From the NCBI GenBank assembly GCA_963743875.1, contig CAVURM010000001.1:1116001-1180000 (forward strand): 64,000 bases of DNA, read 5' to 3'. Made by a program: the position numbers and the translations under genes. Every line of letters starts with the position of its first letter. The stretch's first letter is position 1. The notes below the pieces were generated by a model. The model was not told the DNA's origin, ran no database searches, and worked only from the letters and a program-made list of their open reading frames with translations. Shown piece after piece: positions 46,153 through 55,574 of this stretch. Source of the stretch: RHKX01 sp963743875. GTDB taxonomy: Bacteria; Actinomycetota; Thermoleophilia; Solirubrobacterales; 70-9.

Positions 46153-48320
46153 TTGATCGTGCGGACCGATGGCGTCGCGTCCGCGGCGATCCCGTTGAGG
46201 ACGTTGGCGACCTCGACGACATCGCCCTCGTTGTAGTAGTCGACGGCGAGAACGTTCGGCTCGAGGCTTCGGATCCGGCCGCAGAGGCGGGCTCGCCTCA
46301 GGAGGACGTCGAAAGCGTTGATTTCGCCCTGAAGTTCGGGATCGCGCGGCACCTTCTCGATCCAGTTGTTCATCTGGAGCAGGGGGTTGTCGGGGTCGCC
46401 GCGATTCTCCCTGCAGCTCTGTCGCGAGCCGATCGCCTCGACGTTCTTGAACGTGTAGGGCGTCTCCTGCATGAGGTCGAAGGCCGACTGATACCAGGGG
46501 AACTTGCCGTCGCCGTTGTCTCGCTCGGCCATCACCAGAAGCCGCTTGTCTCGCTCGATCAACTGACCGAGCGTCGGGGGCACCTCGTCGGTCTCGGGGT
46601 CGTAGACCCAGCGGAGCAGGCCGGCCTGCTGGAAGGCCTGGGCGGTCTCCTCCGGGCTGACCACGTCCTCGATCACGATCACGAGGAACTCGTCGGGATG
46701 GGTTCTCATCCACTCGTAGATCGCGTCCAACTCACGGTCCAGCGGCGTCGCGCCGAGCTCGCAGAGGACGTGGCAGAGGTAGGCCGTGGAATCGCCCTGC
46801 GGCTCCTGGCCGAAGGCGAGTCGTCCGACGAGCTCCTCGGCCCGCGCCACGGTCTCGGCGCCAAGCTCCTTGGAGACCTCCTCACGGGTCTTGTTCTCCT
46901 TGCCGAGGTCCGTGATCACGCCGCCGAACCCGCGCCCCGACTCACCGATTCCGTAGTGGGTATCGATCAGCAGCCCGCGGATCCCGTCGTCGAGCTGGCG
47001 GATGATTCCGTAACGCTGGTTGGGCAGGAACCATCCCGGGTCCGCCGCCGCCGACATCGCGTTGTGTGTTGCCGCGAACGTGACCTGGTCGAACCGCTTG
47101 CTGCAGAGTTCGGCGTATCCGTTGCAGGCCTCGGGGGCGCCCGGGGGTCGGGCCTGCGAGCGCTTCTCGCCTCCGATCACGAGGACGACCGCCAGGACGC
47201 CTACGACCAACGCGCCCGCGGCCGCAAGGCGCATCGGCGCGAATCGCCTACCGACTCCCTGACCGTCGGCTACCTGCACCGGAGCGAGGATCCCGAGCAA
47301 CTCCACGACCGCGACGTAGATCAACCATGCCCCGAACGCGACGGTGACGATCGAAAGCGCAGCGCTCGGCTCCATGATCAGGAAGAAGCCGGCCAGGGCA
47401 ATACCGATACCTCTCAGGACGCCGACGAAGGGCTTGTCAGGTTGGGAGCGGGCCAGCCTCGCCACCGTCGTGAACGGCGCCACCGGGTCGACCCTCTCGG
47501 CACCGAACCGGGCGGCGGCGGCAAGGATCAGCGCGAGAAGACCGAGGCCGACGGTCCAGAACAGAAGGTCTCCCAGAAGCGCGTCCCAGGCTGCCTTGGC
47601 GGCGTCGCGGAAGAGGGGATCGCCGATCTGGGCGAGCGCCAGAGATCTTCCGACGAGCAGGATGATGAGGCCGACGACGCCGGCGAGGGCGACCGCGATG
47701 CCGGCGCGTTGAACGGCGAGGCGACGGACCGGTGCGACCGCAACCGAACCGGCGAGCAGGATCAGAGCGACGAATGGCAGGATGACCCCGAAGAGGTCCA
47801 CCTCGTGTACCCATCGCAACGGGGTAATGGTGATCTCACTGTCGAGGATCGCCGTCTTGACGTCGGTGATCTCCTTCGGGACCGACTTACCCAGCGTCGG
47901 CGCCAGTGCGTCCAACGCCTTGGCGGCAACCACGGTCGCATCGGTCAGGTTCAAGAGCAGGGTGTTCGGCGCACGATTCGCGAGCTTCGCGTCGATGCTG
48001 CGGACAGCCTCCGCGAACGCGGCCTTCGCGGGCGGGGTGCCGAGCGCCGAGACGACGATCGACTCGATGAAGGGCCGGGCGTTGACCAGCTCGCCGGACC
48101 CGCTGTCGACGATGCCATCGACTATCGGCTGGGAGATCGCAAGCCGCACGCGCTCGTCGTCCAGCGCGCTCTTCGACCGCTCCGCAAGATCGTCGGGGCT
48201 GAAGATCTCCTGGCTCGCATAGAACAGAAAGCCGCCGACCAGGGCGGCCAGAGCACCCAGCGCGGCGAGGACGATCGAGGCCCGTCGGCTCTTCGGTGAC
48301 CTTCGGCGCTCGCCTCCCAC
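46149..48320 (-). CDS. Membrane-anchored PI-PLC-like phosphodiesterase
   Basis: 723 residues. An N-terminal helix (about 15-35), a loop of roughly 130 residues and four further helices (about 170-345) form the membrane part, then a helix near 365-385. The C-terminal 330 residues are an extracytoplasmic phospholipase C-like TIM barrel with FAATHNAMSAAADPGWFLPN (catalytic His) and GIRGLLIDTHYGIG, resembling the PI-PLC X domain. Several cysteines (ACNGYAELCSKRF, CHVLCELG and RLCGRIRS) suggest disulfides. It would act on phospholipids or teichoic-acid-like polymers outside the cell. It is coupled to the ligase gene by overlapping start and stop. Confidence 0.83.
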   Translation of the reverse strand: MGGERRRSPKSRRASIVLAALGALAALVGGFLFYASQEIFSPDDLAERSKSALDDERVRLAISQPIVDGIVDSGSGELVNARPFIESIVVSALGTPPAKAAFAEAVRSIDAKLANRAPNTLLLNLTDATVVAAKALDALAPTLGKSVPKEITDVKTAILDSEITITPLRWVHEVDLFGVILPFVALILLAGSVAVAPVRRLAVQRAGIAVALAGVVGLIILLVGRSLALAQIGDPLFRDAAKAAWDALLGDLLFWTVGLGLLALILAAAARFGAERVDPVAPFTTVARLARSQPDKPFVGVLRGIGIALAGFFLIMEPSAALSIVTVAFGAWLIYVAVVELLGILAPVQVADGQGVGRRFAPMRLAAAGALVVGVLAVVLVIGGEKRSQARPPGAPEACNGYAELCSKRFDQVTFAATHNAMSAAADPGWFLPNQRYGIIRQLDDGIRGLLIDTHYGIGESGRGFGGVITDLGKENKTREEVSKELGAETVARAEELVGRLAFGQEPQGDSTAYLCHVLCELGATPLDRELDAIYEWMRTHPDEFLVIVIEDVVSPEETAQAFQQAGLLRWVYDPETDEVPPTLGQLIERDKRLLVMAERDNGDGKFPWYQSAFDLMQETPYTFKNVEAIGSRQSCRENRGDPDNPLLQMNNWIEKVPRDPELQGEINAFDVLLRRARLCGRIRSLEPNVLAVDYYNEGDVVEVANVLNGIAADATPSVRTIK

Positions 48321-48371
48321 GAAGGGGATTCAACCAGCGGCGGCGGCTGCCCGCACTCTACCTTTGCTGCC

Positions 48372-49589
48372 GTGAGTGACGTCGTCCCGACAACGAGCGA
48401 CATCTGCGTGGTCGGCGGCGGCATCGTCGGCATCGCAACCGCTCGCGAACTGCAGCTTCGTCATCCGGGCGCGGACGTGCTCGTGCTCGAGCGCGAGAAC
48501 GAACTCGCGACCCACCAGAGCGGCCATTCCAGCGGCGTCATCCATGCCGGCATCTACTACGCGCCCGGGTCTCTGAAGGCCCGTCTCTGCGTGGAGGGAG
48601 CGCGGCGCCTCTATGCCTACTGCGAGGAGCGCGGGATCGACGCCAGGCGGGACGGAAAGGTGATCGTCGCCACCGAGGAGGCGGAGCTCCCCCGCCTCGA
48701 CGAGCTCGAACGGCGGGGCTTGGCGAACGAGGTCCCGGGGCTGCGGCGGATCGATACCGGCGAGCTGCAGGAGATCGAACCGCACGCAGCGGGCATCGCC
48801 GCGCTCCATTCCCCGGCGACGGGCGTCGTCGATTACCGGGCGGTGACCGCAGCAATGGCGGCCGACCTGCACGAGGCGGGCGGCACGATCGCAACGGGCT
48901 GCGAGGTGACGGCCCTGAAGGCGGCAGGCGCATCGGTGTCGATCGAACACTCGTCAGGGAACACGGCGGCCTCCAGGATCGTCCTCTGCGCGGGGCCCTG
49001 GGCGGACCGGCTGGCTGTGGCCGCCGGCGCCGATCCCGACCCGCGCGTGGTTCCCTTTCGGGGCGCCTACCTGCGGTTGAAGCCGGAGCGAGCCGCGCTC
49101 GTGCGGGCGAACATCTACCCGGTACCCGATCCCGACCTGCCGTTTCTCGGCATGCACCTGACCCGCAGCCCCGAGGGCGAGGTCCTGCTCGGCCCGACCG
49201 CCCTGTTCGTCGGCGCCCGGGATGCCTACCGTCTGAGCCGGGTCGTCCCTCGCGACCTGCGCGAGAGCCTCGCCTGGCCGGGAACCAGGCGGATGATGCG
49301 GAAGTTCTGGCGGACGGGGCTGACCGAGATGGCCCACGCAGCCAGCATGCGCTCCTTCGTTGCCGAGTGCCGACGTTACGTCCCCGAGCTGCGGCTCACC
49401 GACGTCGAGCGCTCCAGCCACTCGGGAGTGCGCGCCCAGGCGATCGCCCGGGACGGCTCCCTGATCGACGATTTCGTCGTCTCCGAGACCGAGCATGCGA
49501 TCCATGTCAGGAACGCCCCTTCCCCGGCCGCGACGTCGTCGCTTGCACTGGCCGAGCTGATCGCCGATCGCCTCGACGCGCTCTCCTGA
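48372..49589 (+). CDS. lhgO: FAD-dependent L-2-hydroxyglutarate oxidase (LhgO-like)
   Basis: 405 residues from a GTG. The FAD-binding dinucleotide fold is DICVVGGGIVGIATARELQLR, with GVIHAGIYYAPGSLKA and VPFRGAYLRLKPE as LhgO/YgaF landmarks. It oxidises L-2-hydroxyglutarate to 2-oxoglutarate, passing electrons to quinone. It diverges from the PI-PLC-like gene with a 51-nt gap. The following gene on the same strand is an acyl-CoA dehydrogenase 76 nt away. Confidence 0.9.
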   Translation: MSDVVPTTSDICVVGGGIVGIATARELQLRHPGADVLVLERENELATHQSGHSSGVIHAGIYYAPGSLKARLCVEGARRLYAYCEERGIDARRDGKVIVATEEAELPRLDELERRGLANEVPGLRRIDTGELQEIEPHAAGIAALHSPATGVVDYRAVTAAMAADLHEAGGTIATGCEVTALKAAGASVSIEHSSGNTAASRIVLCAGPWADRLAVAAGADPDPRVVPFRGAYLRLKPERAALVRANIYPVPDPDLPFLGMHLTRSPEGEVLLGPTALFVGARDAYRLSRVVPRDLRESLAWPGTRRMMRKFWRTGLTEMAHAASMRSFVAECRRYVPELRLTDVERSSHSGVRAQAIARDGSLIDDFVVSETEHAIHVRNAPSPAATSSLALAELIADRLDALS

Positions 49590-49665
49590 ACCCAGCTCGA
49601 GGGCGGCACCTGCCGTCGACTACTCTCGATTGCAGACCTGACTGACACTGACTCAAGGAGCCGTC

Positions 49666-51420
49666 GTGGAATCGAGCGTCGTCGAGAAGCCGGAGAGCAG
49701 CGAGGCCGCCTCCTCGTTCACCAAGGCCCTGTTGCTCGGCGAGATCCACGAGGAGATGGTGTTCCCCTGGCCGCGGCCCGACGCCGAGGAACAGGTCAAG
49801 GTGCGAGAGCTCTGCGCCAGGGCCCGCGAGATCGGTGCCTCGATCGACCACCGCCAGGTCGAGGAGGACCGCTGGATCGGCGACGACGTGATCCGCGAAC
49901 TCGGTGACGCCGGCCTCTGCGGGCTCTACGTCGACGAGAAGTACGGCGGCCAGGGCCTCTCCCAGACCGGCTACGCGCGCGTGTTCGAGACGTTCGCGCA
50001 GATCGACGGGACGCTTTCGATCATCCTCGGCGTCCACCAGTCGATCGGCTACAAGGGCATCGTCCTGTTCGGCTCCGACGAGCAGAAGGAGCGCTTCCTT
50101 CCCGACCTCGCGGCCGGTCGCAAGCTCGCCGGCTTCGCCCTGACCGAGCCCGAGGCGGGCTCCGACGCCTACAACCTGCAATCGCGAGCGGTCCGCCAAC
50201 CCGACGGCTCGTGGGTGCTGAACGGCGAGAAGCGCTACATCGGCAACGGCTCCAAGGGCGACGTCTTCACCGCGTTTGCTCGCGCTGAGGTCGGCGGCAA
50301 GGATCGCCACATCGCCCTGATCCTCGAGAAGGGGATGGAGGGCTTCGAGGTCGGCGAGCGCTACGACACGATGGGTCTGCGCGGCAACGACCTGCGGCGC
50401 CTCTACTTCCACGACGTCAGGGTGCCGGCGGAGAACGTCCTCGGCGAGCCCGGCGAGGGCTTCAAGATCGCGATGTCAGTTCTCAACAACGGGCGGATCG
50501 GACTTGGCACGGGCACGGTCGGGGCAGCCAAGCATCTGCTCGACCTGACGATCAACCATTCAAGGGAGCGACGTCAGTTCGGCCGGTCGATCTCGGAGTT
50601 CGAACTGGTGGAGGAGAAGATCGGCTGGATGGTCTCCAACCTGTTCGGCCTCGAGTCGATGGCGTACCTGACCTGCGGGCTCGTCGATCAGGGGGTTGCC
50701 GACTACTCGCTCGAGTCGGCGATCTGCAAGGTCGCGGGCACCGAGTTTCTCTGGTACGCGGCCAACCGGGCGCTGCAGCTGCGCGGCGGCGAGGGGTATA
50801 TGAAGTCGGACCCCTACGAAAAGATCATGCGCGACATCCGCATCTTCCCGATCTTCGAGGGCGCCAACGATGTGATGAGAGCCTTCATCGCGCTCTCGGC
50901 GATGAAGCCGGTCGGAGAGCGACTCTCGGGCCTGGGTGAAATCGGGCTCACCGATCCGATCCGGTCGATCGGCCTGCTCGCCGACTATGCGGCCGGCCGC
51001 GTCAAGCGCGAGGTGCGACCCGACAGGATCTCGATGGCGCATCCCGAGCTGGAGGTCCACGCCGACGCCGTGGGCGATCAGGTCAAGGAGCTCGCCGCCG
51101 CCGCCGAGGGCCTGATCCGCAAGCACAGGAAGGACATCACGCTCAAGCAACTCGACCAGAAGCGGCTCTCCGACGCGATCTCCGACGTCTACGCCCAGGT
51201 CGCGGTGCTGAGCCGGGTCACGGCGATCTTCACCGAGGACGGTGTCGAACCGTCGGGCCAGGAGCGCTATATCGCCGACACCTTCTGCACGAGGGCCGCG
51301 AGCCGCGTGCGGGCTCATCTGCATCAGATCGAGTCCAACGACGACGAGCGGATGACCGGGATCGCCAAGCTCGCCTACAAACGAGGCGAGTACGGCTACG
51401 CGCTATTCGCCGACCGGTGA
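49666..51420 (+). CDS. Acyl-CoA dehydrogenase, long VLCAD-like form
   Basis: 584 residues from a GTG. The FAD and substrate signatures are GFALTEPEAGSDAYNLQSRA, SRERRQFGRSISEFELVEEK and FPIFEGANDVMRAFIAL, the last with the catalytic glutamate at the VLCAD-type position. The roughly 180-residue C-terminal extension past the core matches the very-long-chain dehydrogenases. It would catalyse the first step of fatty-acid beta-oxidation. No EtfAB or FadB genes are adjacent. An SD-like AAGGAG lies 8 nt before the start. Confidence 0.9.
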   Translation: MESSVVEKPESSEAASSFTKALLLGEIHEEMVFPWPRPDAEEQVKVRELCARAREIGASIDHRQVEEDRWIGDDVIRELGDAGLCGLYVDEKYGGQGLSQTGYARVFETFAQIDGTLSIILGVHQSIGYKGIVLFGSDEQKERFLPDLAAGRKLAGFALTEPEAGSDAYNLQSRAVRQPDGSWVLNGEKRYIGNGSKGDVFTAFARAEVGGKDRHIALILEKGMEGFEVGERYDTMGLRGNDLRRLYFHDVRVPAENVLGEPGEGFKIAMSVLNNGRIGLGTGTVGAAKHLLDLTINHSRERRQFGRSISEFELVEEKIGWMVSNLFGLESMAYLTCGLVDQGVADYSLESAICKVAGTEFLWYAANRALQLRGGEGYMKSDPYEKIMRDIRIFPIFEGANDVMRAFIALSAMKPVGERLSGLGEIGLTDPIRSIGLLADYAAGRVKREVRPDRISMAHPELEVHADAVGDQVKELAAAAEGLIRKHRKDITLKQLDQKRLSDAISDVYAQVAVLSRVTAIFTEDGVEPSGQERYIADTFCTRAASRVRAHLHQIESNDDERMTGIAKLAYKRGEYGYALFADR

Positions 51421-51464
51421 CCGCACAGACGGGGCAGCCGGCAAGGCGCCGGGCGTCGGTCGAC

Positions 51465-52064
51465 CTACCGCCTTCGAGACAGGCGACCGTCGATCGCATG
51501 GGCGGCGAGTTGGGCGACCGCTGTTCCCAGCAACGCACCGGCGACGACATCTCCGGGATAGTGAACGCCGGTATGAACCCGCGAGTAGGCGACGAGCGCC
51601 GCGAGGCCGCGCAGCGGAATGGCGGCCGGCGGCATCACATGACCGACTCCGGTCGCAAAGGCGAACGCGGCGGCGGAGTGGCCGGAGGGGAACGAGGTGG
51701 TCGTGGGCATCGGTACGTGACGGGCGACCGGGACCCCGCCTGCGATCCGATCCGGTCGCGATCGGCGACTCAGGGGCTTGACGACCAGATTGAAGAGGCT
51801 CGAGGCCGCCCCGATCGAGGCGAGGCCCACCGCGGCGGCCCGACGTCCTCGACTGCCGCCGGTCACGGCCAGGAGAGCAGACGCAGCCAGCGACAGACGC
51901 GAGTAGTCCGCGGCTTTGGTCAGCCTCGACATGGCCACGTCGAGGGCGGGGGTGGGCGTCGTCGCGATCGCCGCGTACAGGGCGATGTCGACGCGTTCGG
52001 CGTCCGTCAACCAGCGGGGATCCTCGCCCGCGACCGAGACGGACTCGTCGGAAGAATCGTTCAT
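51465..52064 (-). CDS. PAP2-superfamily phosphatase
   Basis: 199 residues. The three PAP2 motifs are KPLSRRSRPDR (KxxxxxxRP), SFPSGHSAAAF (PSGH) and SRVHTGVHYPGDVVAGALLG (SRxxxxxHxxxD). Four to five hydrophobic segments can be traced. It may dephosphorylate phosphatidic acid or prenyl pyrophosphates. It is divergent from the diacylglycerol kinase gene, with only 14 nt between start codons, so they share a control region and may form a phosphatidate/diacylglycerol cycle. Confidence 0.88.
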   Translation of the reverse strand: MNDSSDESVSVAGEDPRWLTDAERVDIALYAAIATTPTPALDVAMSRLTKAADYSRLSLAASALLAVTGGSRGRRAAAVGLASIGAASSLFNLVVKPLSRRSRPDRIAGGVPVARHVPMPTTTSFPSGHSAAAFAFATGVGHVMPPAAIPLRGLAALVAYSRVHTGVHYPGDVVAGALLGTAVAQLAAHAIDGRLSRRR

Positions 52065-52078
52065 AGGGGTCCGAGTCT

Positions 52079-53404
52079 ATGAGCGCTCAGCGGGCGGCGG
52101 CGGTCGGCGCCCTCCTCAGCTTCGCAATGCTCGGATTTGCGGTGCTCATCGTGGTGCGGGAATTTCCGCGAGGTCTGCTCGTGCTCGCGTGCCTCTCGTT
52201 CGCGACCGTGGGAGGGTGGTACGGCCTGATCGGACGCGATGGAGTCCGCATCGCGGGCCTGCTCACGGGTATCGCCGGGCTGGTCGCGGCGATTCTCCTG
52301 ATGGTCGGCAACGGGCTCTTCGAGGAGCTGTTCATCCTCACCGCCCTGCTGCTCAGCGTCACATGCAGCAGGGCGGCCTTCAGCACCCGGGTCCGGCTGC
52401 CGGCCGCGGCGCGGCCACAGCAGCCGGTCCTGTTCTTCAATCCAAAGTCCGGTGGGGGCAAGGCCGAGCGCTTCTCACTTGCCGCCGAGGCCAGGGATCG
52501 CGGGATCGAGCCGATCGAGCTCAAACCCGGCGACGACCTCGAAGGGCTCGTGCGCGACGCCGTCGCCGCCGGGGCCGATGGGCTGGCGATGGCGGGCGGC
52601 GACGGCTCACAGGCCGTCGTGGCCGCGATCGCAGCGGAGCTCAACCTCCCCTACGCCTGCGTGCCGGCCGGTACGCGAAACCACTTCGCCCTCGACCTCG
52701 GCGTCGATCGAAACGATGTCGTCGGCGCACTGGACGCCTTCGTCGACGGCGGCGAGCGCCGGGTGGACCTGGCCGAGGTCAACGGGCGCGTCTTCGTCAA
52801 CAACGTCTCGCTCGGTCTATACGCCGACGCGGTCCAGCGGGAGGGATATCGGGAGGCGAAGCTCCGGACGCTCATCGACGAGGTGCCGGAGATGCTTGGA
52901 CCCGACGGCAAGGGGCTCGATCTGCATTGGAAGGGACCCGGTGGACATCAACACAGTCACGGGTTCGCGATCCTGGTCTCGAACAATCGCTACCGGCTGG
53001 GGCGGGCGGTGGGCTCGGGAACGCGCCCGAAGATCGACGACGGGCTGCTCGGGGTGACGGTCGCCGGAGCCCCATCCAGCGGCGGGCGAAGGCTGCAGCG
53101 ACCCTGGCGGGAATGGACCGCGCCGGCCTTCGAGGTCGACTCCGACCACCCGGTTCCCGCCGGCATCGACGGGGAGGCCGTGAAGCTGGACCCGCCGCTG
53201 CGCTTCCGCATCCGCTCCGGAGTCCTGCGCGTAAACATCGCCCGCCGGCATCCCGGAGCTTCGCCGTCGGCGATCATGCCCGACGGCCTGGTCGACGGCC
53301 TGCGGGCGCTGGTCCGCATCGCACTGGGCCGCCGATCAGACACGTACTTGCACGGCGCGCCGACCTCCAACCACCCTGTCAACCCAACGACCAAGGAGTA
53401 CTGA
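52079..53404 (+). CDS. Diacylglycerol kinase family lipid kinase with N-terminal membrane domain
   Basis: 441 residues. The first 105 residues form four transmembrane helices. The catalytic domain has LFFNPKSGGGKAERF (P-loop-like nucleotide site), GLAMAGGDGSQAVVAAIAAE (GGDGS/T motif) and PAGTRNHFALDLG. These are the hallmarks of YegS/DgkB-type lipid kinases. Substrates may be diacylglycerol or sphingoid-like lipids. Its TGA overlaps the ATG of the following 72-residue gene. Confidence 0.87.
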   Translation: MSAQRAAAVGALLSFAMLGFAVLIVVREFPRGLLVLACLSFATVGGWYGLIGRDGVRIAGLLTGIAGLVAAILLMVGNGLFEELFILTALLLSVTCSRAAFSTRVRLPAAARPQQPVLFFNPKSGGGKAERFSLAAEARDRGIEPIELKPGDDLEGLVRDAVAAGADGLAMAGGDGSQAVVAAIAAELNLPYACVPAGTRNHFALDLGVDRNDVVGALDAFVDGGERRVDLAEVNGRVFVNNVSLGLYADAVQREGYREAKLRTLIDEVPEMLGPDGKGLDLHWKGPGGHQHSHGFAILVSNNRYRLGRAVGSGTRPKIDDGLLGVTVAGAPSSGGRRLQRPWREWTAPAFEVDSDHPVPAGIDGEAVKLDPPLRFRIRSGVLRVNIARRHPGASPSAIMPDGLVDGLRALVRIALGRRSDTYLHGAPTSNHPVNPTTKEY

Positions 53405-53622
53405 TGGAAATCCTCAAGGTGAAACAGAAGGACCGCCTCGGCCGGGAAGAGGCGGCCGCTCGCCTGCACGAGTTGGCGGACATGCTCGCCCGCCAGAACG
53501 AGGTCGAGTTCGAGCGCGAGGGCATGCGCTTCACGGTGCATGTGCCCGACGAGGTCGATTTCAAGGTCGAACTCGAGATCGAAAGCGACGAGCGCGAACT
53601 GGAGATCGAGCTGACCTGGTAG
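53404..53622 (+). CDS. Amphi-Trp domain protein
   Basis: 72 residues. EILKVKQKDRLGREEAAARL followed by ADMLARQNEVEFEREGM and the final DERELEIELTW match the amphi-Trp domain family, small proteins ending in an amphipathic strand with a terminal tryptophan. Function unknown in the family. Its ATG overlaps the diacylglycerol kinase stop (TGATG), so it is translationally coupled and likely a partner. Confidence 0.82.
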   Translation: MEILKVKQKDRLGREEAAARLHELADMLARQNEVEFEREGMRFTVHVPDEVDFKVELEIESDERELEIELTW

Positions 53623-53656
53623 CTGACGCCGATCGGCGCAGCGGACGCCCTGCCGA

Positions 53657-54169
53657 CTAGCCGGACTTGCCGGGCTGTACGTCGAGCAGGTCGATCACGA
53701 ATACGAGAGTCGCGTCAGGGCCGATCGAGGGCGGCGAGCCCTGCGCTCCGTAGGCCAGGTCCGGCGGGATTGTCAGCTCCCGCCGACCGCCGACCTTCAT
53801 GCCCTCGACACCCTGATCCCAACCGGGAATCACCTGACCGCCGCCGAGCTGGAAGGGGAAGGGCTGACCGTTGTCCCAGGAGGCGTCGAACTGCTCCCCG
53901 GTTGCGTAGTCGACGCCGACGTACTGGACCGTGACCTCGTCGCCCGCCGCGGCGGTGGCGCCGTCGCCCTCGACGATGTCGGTGGAGACGAGCTCGGTCG
54001 GCGGGTCGCCGGAGGGGACCTCCACGACGGGCTTCGTCGACGTATCGGTCGAAATCGAGCTCTCGTCGTCACCGCCGCCGCCACGACCGATCAGCACGAT
54101 CGCGACCAGGGCGACGACCAGCACGAGCGCGCCGATCAGGACTTTCTTCGAGCTGGTCGAGCGTTCCAT
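53657..54169 (-). CDS. FKBP-type peptidyl-prolyl isomerase, membrane-anchored
   Basis: 170 residues. One N-terminal transmembrane helix (about 9-27), a disordered Ser/Thr/Asp linker, then an FKBP domain (about 75-168) with VTVQYVGVDYATGEQFDASW, PFQLGGGQVIPGWDQGVEGM and IPPDLAYG. All usual active-site aromatic positions are retained. It would fold secreted proteins at the outer face of the membrane. It ends near the converging amphi-Trp gene and lies 4 nt after the TrpB2 stop, in the same orientation. Confidence 0.9.
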   Translation of the reverse strand: MERSTSSKKVLIGALVLVVALVAIVLIGRGGGGDDESSISTDTSTKPVVEVPSGDPPTELVSTDIVEGDGATAAAGDEVTVQYVGVDYATGEQFDASWDNGQPFPFQLGGGQVIPGWDQGVEGMKVGGRRELTIPPDLAYGAQGSPPSIGPDATLVFVIDLLDVQPGKSG

Positions 54170-54173
54170 CGGC

Positions 54174-55535
54174 CTAGGCTATAGCGGGCGTGTCGGGGAG
54201 GTTGGCCAGCGCGGCCTCCATTTCCTCGGGGAAGAACTCGAGATCGGCCAGCTCTCCCCGGTGGTATGCGTCGTAGGCGGACATGTCGAAATGACCGTGG
54301 CCGCAGAGGTTGAAGAGGATGACCCGCTCCTCGCCGGCCTCCCGGGCGGCCTCGGCCTCCGTGATCGCGGCCCGGATGGCGTGCGCGGGCTCGGGCGCCG
54401 GGAGGATGCCCTCGACGCCGGCGAACTGGACGGCGGCGGCGAAGGCGCTCGTCTGCGCCACCGCCTGGGCTTCGACGATCCCGGCTTTGACGAGGGCGCT
54501 GACCAGCGGCGAGTCTCCGTGGTAGCGGAGGCCACCGGAATGGAGCTCGGGCGGGACGAAATCGTGGCCGAGCGTGTACATCGGCATCAGCGGCGTCATC
54601 CCGACGGTGTCGCCGTAGTCGTAGCGGTACTCCCCGCGCGTCAACGTGGGGCAGGCCGCCGGCTCGACCCCGAGAAACCGGGTGTCTCCACCCTCCTGGA
54701 GCTTCCGCCTCAGGAACGGGAAGGCGACGCCGGCGAAGTTGGAGCCCCCGCCGACGCAGCCGATCACGACATCGGGATACTCGCCCGCCATCTCGAGCTG
54801 CTCGAGGCATTCCTGGCCGATCACCGTCTGGTGCAGGCAGACGTGGTTGAGAACCGAGCCGAGCGAATAGTTGGTGTCTTCCGCTCCGACGGCGATCTCG
54901 ACCGCCTCTGAGATCGCGATCCCGAGGCTGCCCGATGGATGACTCGACTGCGAGCGCCCCGCCTCGGTCAGATCGGACGGGCTGCGGTGGACCGTGGCAT
55001 CCCAGGTTTCGATCAGCGCCCGCCGATACGGCTTCTGGTCGTATGAGACCCCGACCATGAAGACCTCGCACTCGAGCCCGAAGAGCTTGCAGGCGAGAGC
55101 GAGCGAGCTACCCCACTGCCCGGCTCCGGTTTCCGTCACCAGCTTCCGGATCCCGGCCTCCCGGTTGTAGAAGGCCTGCGGGATCGCCGAGTTCGGCTTG
55201 TGGGAACCCGCCGGAGAGACGCCTTCGTACTTGTAGTAGATGTGAGCCGGCGTATCGAGTGCCTTCTCGAGCCGGCGGGCCCGAAACAGCGGCGTCGGCC
55301 TCCAGAGCGCGTAGATCTCACGGACCTCCTCGGGAATCTCCACCGTCGGCTCGGCGGAGACCTCCTGCTCGATCAGGGCCATCGGAAAGATCGGCGCGAG
55401 ATCGGGCGGTCCGGCGGGCTCCATCGTCGCCGGGCTGAGCGGCGGCAGCGGCTCGCCGGGGAGATCGGGCATCAGGTTGACCCAGTGGGTCGGAATCCGA
55501 TCCTCAGACAGCATGTACTTGGTGGTTTCGCCCAT
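54174..55535 (-). CDS. TrpB2-type tryptophan synthase beta-like protein
   Basis: 453 residues. The PLP-binding lysine is in GSHKPNSAI, with KYEGVSPAG and VTETGAGQWGSSLALAC as signatures of the TrpB2 (tryptophan-synthase-like) group; GGGSNFAG holds phosphate. The N-terminal extension with IPTHWVNLMPDLPGEPLPP is diagnostic of TrpB2 versus TrpB1. No trpA or other trp gene is near, as is common for TrpB2, which may salvage indole or make other beta-substituted amino acids. An FKBP gene follows 4 nt later. Confidence 0.9.
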   Translation of the reverse strand: MGETTKYMLSEDRIPTHWVNLMPDLPGEPLPPLSPATMEPAGPPDLAPIFPMALIEQEVSAEPTVEIPEEVREIYALWRPTPLFRARRLEKALDTPAHIYYKYEGVSPAGSHKPNSAIPQAFYNREAGIRKLVTETGAGQWGSSLALACKLFGLECEVFMVGVSYDQKPYRRALIETWDATVHRSPSDLTEAGRSQSSHPSGSLGIAISEAVEIAVGAEDTNYSLGSVLNHVCLHQTVIGQECLEQLEMAGEYPDVVIGCVGGGSNFAGVAFPFLRRKLQEGGDTRFLGVEPAACPTLTRGEYRYDYGDTVGMTPLMPMYTLGHDFVPPELHSGGLRYHGDSPLVSALVKAGIVEAQAVAQTSAFAAAVQFAGVEGILPAPEPAHAIRAAITEAEAAREAGEERVILFNLCGHGHFDMSAYDAYHRGELADLEFFPEEMEAALANLPDTPAIA

Positions 55536-55574
55536 TGCTTATCCCCTCGGTTCAGTTCGCGTGATCGCCCGGCC

